The translations under genes and the position numbers were made by a program. The notes beneath the pieces are model-generated. The model saw only the letters and a program-made list of their open reading frames with translations, made no database searches and had not been told where the DNA came from. From Panicum virgatum (Eukaryota; Streptophyta; Magnoliopsida; Poales; Poaceae), in assembly GCF_016808335.1 (NCBI RefSeq), contig NC_053141.1:18793756-18857755 (forward strand): 64,000 bases of DNA. The letters run 5' to 3'. Below are positions 57,808 through 64,000 of this stretch, piece by piece (position 1 is the first letter of the stretch; each line of letters starts with the position of its first letter).

Positions 57808-60181
57808 TCAATCGGCTATGCATCCACCCAAACTAGGATAATATTTTTTCAAATATTTTCCATTAAGGGCTCTAAAATACTCTTCCCCTTCAAGTGTCTC
57901 CAAAATGTAAGCATTACCAGGAACGCATCTGTTTATTCTGAATGGCCCTTCCCATGTTGGCGACCATTTGTTGAATTTCGAACTCTTTGTACCTATCGGC
58001 AGAATCAACTTCCAAACTAATTCTCCCTGACCAAAGGTCTTGGCTTTTACCTTTTTATCGTACCATCAGCCAACCCTGGCTTTGTTCGCCTCAACATTTG
58101 CAAGGGCCTTCAGCCAATGGTCCGCCAGGTCTTCCAACTCATCTTTCATTAAAGCTGAATACTCATCGGCAGTTAACAAATCTTGAAACGTGATACACCG
58201 CGAATCAAGCTTTAATTCCCATGGGAGGACAGCTTCATGTCCACATACAAACTGATATGGGATACCTTTGTAGCACTGTGAAAAGCCATCCTATATGCCC
58301 ACAAAGCCTCATTAAGCATTGTATGCCACTTCCTAGGATATTCATCAATCTTCCTCTTGATCAGCTTAATGACCCCTTTATTAGATGCTTCTGCTTGACC
58401 ATTAGTTTGGGCATAATATGGAGAAGAATTCAGCAATTTAATTCCCATTCCAGTAGCAAATTCCTCAAATTTGTCCGACGTAAACATAGTACCCTGATCG
58501 GTTGTAATGGTTTGTGGAATACCAAACCGATAGATAATATATTCCTTGACAAATTCGATCATTTCCTTCGACGTGACATTTTTCAAAGGAATCGCTTCAA
58601 CCCATTTGGTGAAATAATCTGTGGCCACCAAGATGAATTTATAATTCTTGCTAGATGGTGGATATATTTGTCCGATCAAATCAATTCCCCACCCCCTGAA
58701 TGGCCACAGTTTAATTATTGGATTCAAAGCAGATGCAGGAGCTCTCTGTACACTTCCAAATTTCTAGCATTCATGGCAATCTTTATAATATGTGAAACAA
58801 TCTTCTAATATTGTTGGCCAAAAATAACCATTTCTCCTGATCACCCACTTCATTTTATACACAGATTGATGAGACCCGCAGACACCTTAGTGAATTTCAC
58901 CCATTAACACCTTTGCTTCTTCTCTATCAATGCATTTGAGCAAAACCCCATCAATCGTCCGATAATACAATTCTTCTTCCAACAATACGTATTGGAATCT
59001 GATTTTTCTGTCTACTTTCTTGGAAGGATCTTTCAAATAATCAACAATCTCTTTTCTCCAGTCATCGGGTGCCAATTCCAAGGACATCACCCCTTCCATC
59101 GGCTGATACCTTGAAGCATGTTGAGCCAGCCGATTTGCATCACTATTATGGAACTTTGAAACATGCTCGATGGTCACCTTTTTAAACTATTTCAGCAATC
59201 AGAGACATTCTTCATGGTACAAACGCAGAATATCATCTTTGCATTCATACTCCCCAATTAACTGATTAATCACCAGCATAGAGTCCCCAAAAATTTCAAC
59301 TGCATCGGCTTTGATTTCTTGAAGTAATTGGATTCCTTTGAGAATAGCACGATACTCAGCTTGGTTATTGGTTGCAGATGCTTGAATTGGAAATGAAAAC
59401 TCAAAATTTGCCCCCCGAGGGGAAATCAGCACCAGACCAATTCCAGAACCATTCCCACATGAAGATCCATCAAAGAATAAAGTCCAAGGAATAAGATCTA
59501 CCATGCTTAGTTCTGGCCCACAATGCTGCACAATAAAATCGGCTACGGCTTGACCCTCAACTGCTTTAGCCGATTCATATCTCAAATAAAATTCTAACAA
59601 GGCTGAAATCCATTTTCCTATTCTCCCATTTAAAATCGGCAGTGAGAGCATGTATCTAATTACGTCATCTTGCTCACGACAACACACTCAGCCGATAATA
59701 AATAATGCCTAAGCTTAGTGCATGAAAAATATAAGCAAAGACACAGTCTCTCGAATGGAGAATACCTGGTTTCAGCATCCAGTAACCTTCTACTCACAAA
59801 ATATATAGCTCTTTCTTTTCCTTCAAATTCTTGAATAAGGACCGATCCGATAGCACGCTCATCAGCCGATAAATATAATTTAAACGGCTTGTGCTTTTGG
59901 GGTGGAACCAATACTAGAGGATTTACCAAATAATGTTTGATCTTGTCCAATGCCTTCTGATGTTCCTCTCCCCATACAAACTCCTGATCGGCCTTCAACT
60001 TTAGTAATGAGCTGAATGACTAAATTTTTCCGGACAGATTAGATATAAATCTCCGAATAAAATTAATCTTGTCGATCAATAACTGAAGTTCAAGTTTTAT
60101 CAAAGGGGCTTCAACTTTGTCAATAGCAGATATAGTCTTCTGACTAATTTCAATTTCTCGCTCATGCACCATGAAACCCAA
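57808..60181 (-). pseudogene. Tat gypsy pol, 3' half: RNase H, extra RNase H, integrase
   Basis: Order from 60181 downwards: the end of RT (GFMVHEREIEIS), a degenerate RT-linked RNase H (PFKLYLSADERAIGSVLIQE, RLLDAETRYSPFE), a second archaeal-type RNase H with its acidic residues in place (TLFFDGSSCGNGSGIG, NNQAEYRAILKGIQLL, EIFGDSMLVINQL), a linker, then integrase (GWGIDLIGQIYPPS, TITTDQGTMFTS, Glu in NGQAEASNKG) and a C-terminal segment (KWSPTWEGPFRINRCVPGNA). In-frame TAG at 58764-58766, a TAA at 58887-58889, and frame changes near 59680 and 58010-58210 disable it. Confidence 0.85.
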
Positions 60182-60681
60182 TGTTGACGCTCACTAACGA
60201 TCATTTCTAGGCGTCAACTTGATCAAAAAATCATGAGAGCTTGAATTTCTTACATACATCCTTATCCAATAAAGTCCCTAAACCACACTTTACCTTTTAG
60301 AAAATGCAAGTTGTATTTTGGAGCTAATATGCAGGTTGCAAGCACACTTTGACCCGACATAAAATCACAGAAAATATCAGAGCGACGATTCAGGCTCAGA
60401 TGGACCAAGTGTAGCCCAAGAACCAACCGAAATGAAGTTAAGACAGGCCAACCCCAACGTACATCAGACAAAGAGGCCCAGGACAGCCTGCCAGAAGAAG
60501 TTGGGGGCGGTTGGTGGCCCGAGCAGGCCGACCGACCTACCAGGTCGGCCGACCTAGCCTGTGGGCCCCACCACCTCAACTAGGGCACGTAGCGCCTCCC
60601 CATTGGTCCCTTAGGTCGGCTGTGAAGGTTCTCACCCGTGGCTCCCTGCTATAAATACAAGGAGGGGGGGTAGAGAATGAG

Positions 60682-60682
<1 letters not shown>

Positions 60683-60740
<58 letters not shown>
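60683..60740. repeat. (AC)29 microsatellite
   Basis: Uninterrupted AC dinucleotides just downstream of the solo LTR C TATA box, at the place where transcription would start. Confidence 0.97.
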
Positions 60741-60741
<1 letters not shown>

Positions 60742-61088
60742 ACACTTCCTCTCCTCTCTTGCTCATCTTGCATAGTCTTTAGTCTTAGTGGAGTTTAGGA
60801 GAAGTCTAGGAGTCGTCGAGTCGCCGGAGTTGCTCGAGAGTCTGGTATGGGTTCATCTCTAGCTCTCTCTTGTAATATTCGGTTGTTTGTAATAGAATTA
60901 GACTATGGTTACCGATATCTGCTTGAAGTATGTTCTGAGTTTTCGGATATATGCTTCTTGATATGGTTGCGTTATTATTCAATGCTTGCATTGCATGATC
61001 ATCCTATGCTGGAGATGGTTAGTCTTTTGTTCTTAGAACTCTATCAACTGCTCCAGTATTCGTATGATTGCTCTAGTGTGATGTCTGT

Positions 61089-62124
61089 TGTAACGTCCCG
61101 CCTCCCTGAGGCCGGGCCCGCTTACATCTGGCTGCTTTCTAGGACATAGACTGTCCTCACAAACCAACACCAGTTTTTTCTGCACACTTTGTCCTCACTC
61201 GTGCGTACCCGGGAAGAATTTCCCGGTCAGTCACTCATCCCCAAATTTCTCCGGGCCAAGCACGCTTAACCTCGGAGTTCTTTGGAGACCGGTTTCCGAA
61301 AAAGAAGTTGCAACTTGTTGGTATGAGTATCCTATTAATCCTATTAAGCCTTGGGTCGGGGGTCACATGCTCACCCCCTTAAGAGACCGACGTCCTCGTC
61401 GGTCAATCCCAAGCCAGGAACGTCGTCTCTTGGCCACGTCCCGTACGTCCAGTGCCAGCTGCCCATGTGCCACGTCCGTGCGTCCAGTGCCAATAGTCCC
61501 TGTGCCACGTCTGTGCGTCCAGTGCCAACGACGCATCCCAGATGCCCGCGCATTGACCCGCCACGCGCCCGTGCACATGCCGGTGGCATCTGCGCCCCCA
61601 TGCGCCCGTGCTCATGCCTCCGCACTTACGCCGTACGTGCCCATGAAACCGCGAGAGTCGGCTCTGATACCATTCTGTAATGTCCCGCCTCCCCGAGGCC
61701 GGGCCCGCTTACATCTGGCTGCTTTCCGCCACGTGCCCATGCACATGCCGGTGGCATCTGCGCCCCCACGCGCCCGTGCTCATGCCTCCGCACTTACGCT
61801 CGTACGTGCCCGTGAAACCGCGAGAGTCGGCTCTGATACCATTCTGTAATGTCCCGCCTCCCCGAGGCCGGGCCCGCTTACATCTGGCTGCTTTCTAGGA
61901 CATAGACTGTCCTCACAGACCAACACCAGTTTTTTCTGCACACTTTGTCCTCACTCGTGCGCACCCGGGAAGAATTTCCAGGTCAGTCACTCATCCCCAA
62001 ATTTCTCCGAGCCAATCACGCTTAACCTCAGAGTTCTTTGGAGACCGGCTTCCGGAAAAGAAGTTGCAACTTATTGGTACGAGTATCCTATTAATCCTAT
62101 TAAGCCCTAGGCCGGGGTGTCACA
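61089..62124 (-). mobile_element. TRIM (terminal-repeat retrotransposon in miniature)
   Basis: 1036 bp with perfect TSD TCTGT (61084-61088, 62125-62129). Terminal repeats 61089-61367 (279 bp) and 61845-62124 (280 bp) begin TGTAA(C/T)GTCCCGCC and end GTCACA. The primer site TGGTATCAGAGCC (initiator Met) is at 61841-61829, 3 bp from the right repeat, so the orientation is -. A G-rich tract (AAGGGGGTGAGCA) abuts the left repeat. The internal region is 477 bp with no coding domain. A tandem duplication of about 170 bp (61558-61728, 61729-61897) repeats the primer site together with the first ~53 bp of the LTR. Confidence 0.88.
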
Positions 62125-62807
62125 TCTGTCCATCCGGAGGGTGGGGGCTCCGCGCGGGACGCTAGAGTATCCCTTACTAGTGTAGACATGGTGTCTAGAT
62201 TAGCTAAGAGTTGCTGGATGTCAACTATACCCATGGTTTGTAGAGGTAGCCGGAAGGTGGTGACAGCCCTGTCCGAGCCCGAGTAATCCTCCACGTTCGG
62301 TATGGGGGGTAGGAGGTACATAAAGTCGCCGGGGTGTACGGGCTTCTCCCGTTGTTTCGATAGCGATCTCCCTGTTGTGTAGTTTAATCTCTGATGAGCT
62401 AACTAATGAGAAAGTATAGATATAGCTAGCCTAGCACAGTTGACATGAGCTCTGACTTCTGCCTTACTCCCGGCCTAGAGCATCTTTTATCTTTCTTTTA
62501 TTTATTTATCCAAGAGGGTAATTTGTGTGTGTATGTCACACTACCTCCTACCATGTTATTATCTTACCCCTGTTTATGCATGAGAGTATCCAATCTAGAT
62601 AAAGTTCATCAACTTGTCTATATCTCTTCACTCACCGCCTTCCCTGCGGAAATATAAATGACACCCCGGTATACTCCCGGGTAAAATGCTACAGCGGTAT
62701 TCCGTGCGCTTGCGGATTTATTCGTGGTTCATGAAATACTGCCACCCCAATTGGCGTCTGCGGGCGTCATCGCTAGTTCCCGGTGGTGACGTTGGCAGGT
62801 GCCAACA

Positions 62808-63991
62808 CCTAAGAATTGGTCAGCCGATACACCAAAGGCACATTTATTTGGATTCATCTTTAAACCTTGCCTTCTTGTGCATTCCAAAGCTCTACGCAGA
62901 TCGGCCAATTGTTCTTGGTGCCCCTTCGACTTCACGACCACATCTTCAATATATATTTCCACTATGTTGCCGATGAGTTCATGAAAAATATAGTTCATGG
63001 CTTTTTGATACATGGCACCAACATTTTTTAGTCCGAAGGTCATAACTACCCATTCGAACAAACCGAGATGTCCTGGACACCTAAATGCAGTTTTGTGAAT
63101 GTCTTCTTCTACCATAAAGATCTGATTGTATCCAATATTGCCATCCATAAAACTGATCACCTTGTGCCCAACAGCAGCATTTACCAACATATCGGCTATT
63201 GGCATAGGATAACCATCCATCGGCGTAGAGTTGCTGAGATTCCTGAAATCAATGCACACTCGTAATTTCCCATTCTTCTTGTAAACAGGAACCACATTAG
63301 AAATCCATTCAGCATATCGACACTGCCGAATAAAATTGGCTTTGATTAACCCTGTGATTTCGGCCTTTATATCTGGCAAAATCTTGGGGTTGCACCGTCT
63401 TGCTCCCCGCTGATATGGCCAATATCCTGGTTTTATAGGTAGGCGATGTTCAACAATAGATCTATCCAAGCCAGGCGTCTCATAAGATTCCCAAGCAAAG
63501 TAATCTTTGTATTCTTTTAATAAACTCTTCAGTTCCTGCTTGTATTCAAGATCCAGGTTGGCACTAATAAACATCGGCCTTGGTCGATCACCAATCTCCA
63601 ATATCGATTTCTTCTAGTAAATCAGCCGACATAAATTCATGTCCCAACTTCCCTTCTTCCTCTAGGAACTCATCCATTAGGAACTTTCTAAAGAACCGAC
63701 TGCTTGGATCGGTGTGGAAACATCACTGGCCGACTCATCATCGGCCTTAGCTTTGACACGCCAGACTTGTGTCTTGATTCCCTTTTTGTTTAAAGTCTAT
63801 TCTTGCTCTTCCTCTATGATCTCCAGCTGACGTAGCCTCTGAACATGTCGCTTCTGAGACCTGGTTAAACCTCCTGGACACCACTGAGGTTGATCTGTAC
63901 AATCAGGTTCATGCTCTGGATCTCTTTGCCTCGGTTGATCATCTTGCACCCTGTCATCGGCCATCTGTTCTAGCCGATCGTGCGCGGACAC
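62808..63991 (-). pseudogene. Tat gypsy RT and gag-pol linker
   Basis: RT on the - strand. The N-terminal linker (RPMFISANLDLEYKQELKSL, FAWESYETPGLDRSIVEHRL) is followed by fingers (YRQCRYAEWISNVVPVYKKN-like region, LRVCIDFRNLSNSTPMDGYP) and palm, where the catalytic box reads YIEDVVVKS instead of YIDD, so the second aspartate-type position is changed. It ends NPNKCAFGVSADQF at the solo LTR. Upstream, at 63797-63991, a charged segment with LTRSQKRHVQRLRQLEIIEE is the usual gag-pol linker. Frame breaks near 63601-63797. Confidence 0.83.
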
Positions 63992-64000
63992 TCTTCTTCC

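Larger units (their letters stand above)
60182..62807 (+). mobile_element. Solo LTR C inside gypsy RT, containing a TRIM
   Basis: Begins TGTTGACGCTCAC and ends GGTGCCAACA, TSD CCCAA/CCTAA (60177-60181, 62808-62812; one mismatch). RT reads through from FGVSADQFLG on one side to FMVHEREIEI on the other. TATAAATA at 60650-60657 gives + orientation. An (AC)n run of 58 bp begins 26 bp after the TATA. It contains a 1-kb TRIM at 61089-62124. Confidence 0.8.
47680..64000 (-). mobile_element. Tat-lineage Ty3/gypsy element, continuing past the right edge
   Basis: From low to high coordinate: 3' LTR 47680-48794, polypurine tract, antisense extra ORF (49133-57542, split), integrase, archaeal-type RNase H, RT-linked RNase H, RT, and a gag-pol linker (GGLTRSQKRHVQRLRQLEII near 63800-63870). 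Extra RNase H plus a spliced antisense ORF before the 3' LTR mark the Tat lineage. The 5' LTR and gag lie outside the window. Insertions: 49729-57342 and 60182-62807. Many GCCGAT/ATCGGC words run throughout and stop at its borders with the inserts, which confirms the nesting. Confidence 0.85.

Noticed and set aside
61351..61898. Open frames of up to 160 codons on the + strand
   Set aside because: They run through the TRIM terminal repeats and its duplicated internal segment; the apparent protein repeats mirror the DNA repeats.

Overview
The window is nuclear DNA of a grass, most likely a PACMAD (panicoid-type) species. Evidence: multi-exon genes with GT..AG introns, a very GC-rich exon in one gene, Stowaway, Tourist and hAT MITEs, and nested Ty1/copia and Ty3/gypsy retrotransposons of grass types. 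The species call is inference. No tRNA, rRNA, CRISPR or organellar sequence was seen.

Three host genes look intact. Two are tandem copies of an alpha-kleisin (RAD21/SCC1 cohesin subunit) gene on the + strand, at 1820-5853 (661 aa) and 28870-33778 (683 aa). Both have 11 coding exons, with seven exon lengths identical and the same splice phases throughout. The third is a nepenthesin-type (A1) aspartic protease on the - strand, 34522-37027 (two coding exons, 497 aa). A cytochrome P450 fragment (45076-45390) and a 5'-truncated LINE (27108-28240) are broken.

Almost everything else is transposable elements, many datable relative to each other by target-site duplications (TSDs). Between the RAD21 copies lies a 20.3-kb copia element ('Copia-1', 6438-26710, TSD TCAGT, - strand). 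It was later hit by a 2.2-kb solo LTR (9525-11729), a 183-bp hAT MITE (8292-8474) and an 11-kb SIRE-like copia ('Copia-2', 14781-25764, TSD CGTGG). Copia-2 is young: its two 1561-bp LTRs differ at only six positions. Upstream of the protease a hAT element (37531-38713) carries a 1-kb Mutator-type foldback MITE (37623-38623). From 47680 to the right edge runs a Tat-lineage gypsy element on the - strand with a 3' LTR, a spliced antisense extra ORF, integrase, two RNase H-type domains and RT. It is broken by a solo LTR inside another solo LTR of the same family (49729-57342) and by a third solo LTR (60182-62807) that contains a 1-kb TRIM (61089-62124).

The most unusual signal is in Copia-2. Paired 13-bp palindromes of the form GCGGACCGTCCGC, 22-23 bp apart, recur with a 97-bp period just upstream of the LTR TATA box. 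The same module (pairs, 96-97-bp period, then a TATA box) occurs again inside the element between pol and a third ORF, and looks like an internal promoter. A related LTR family in the window carries a different palindrome (ACCGGTCT type), with one cluster beside its TATA.
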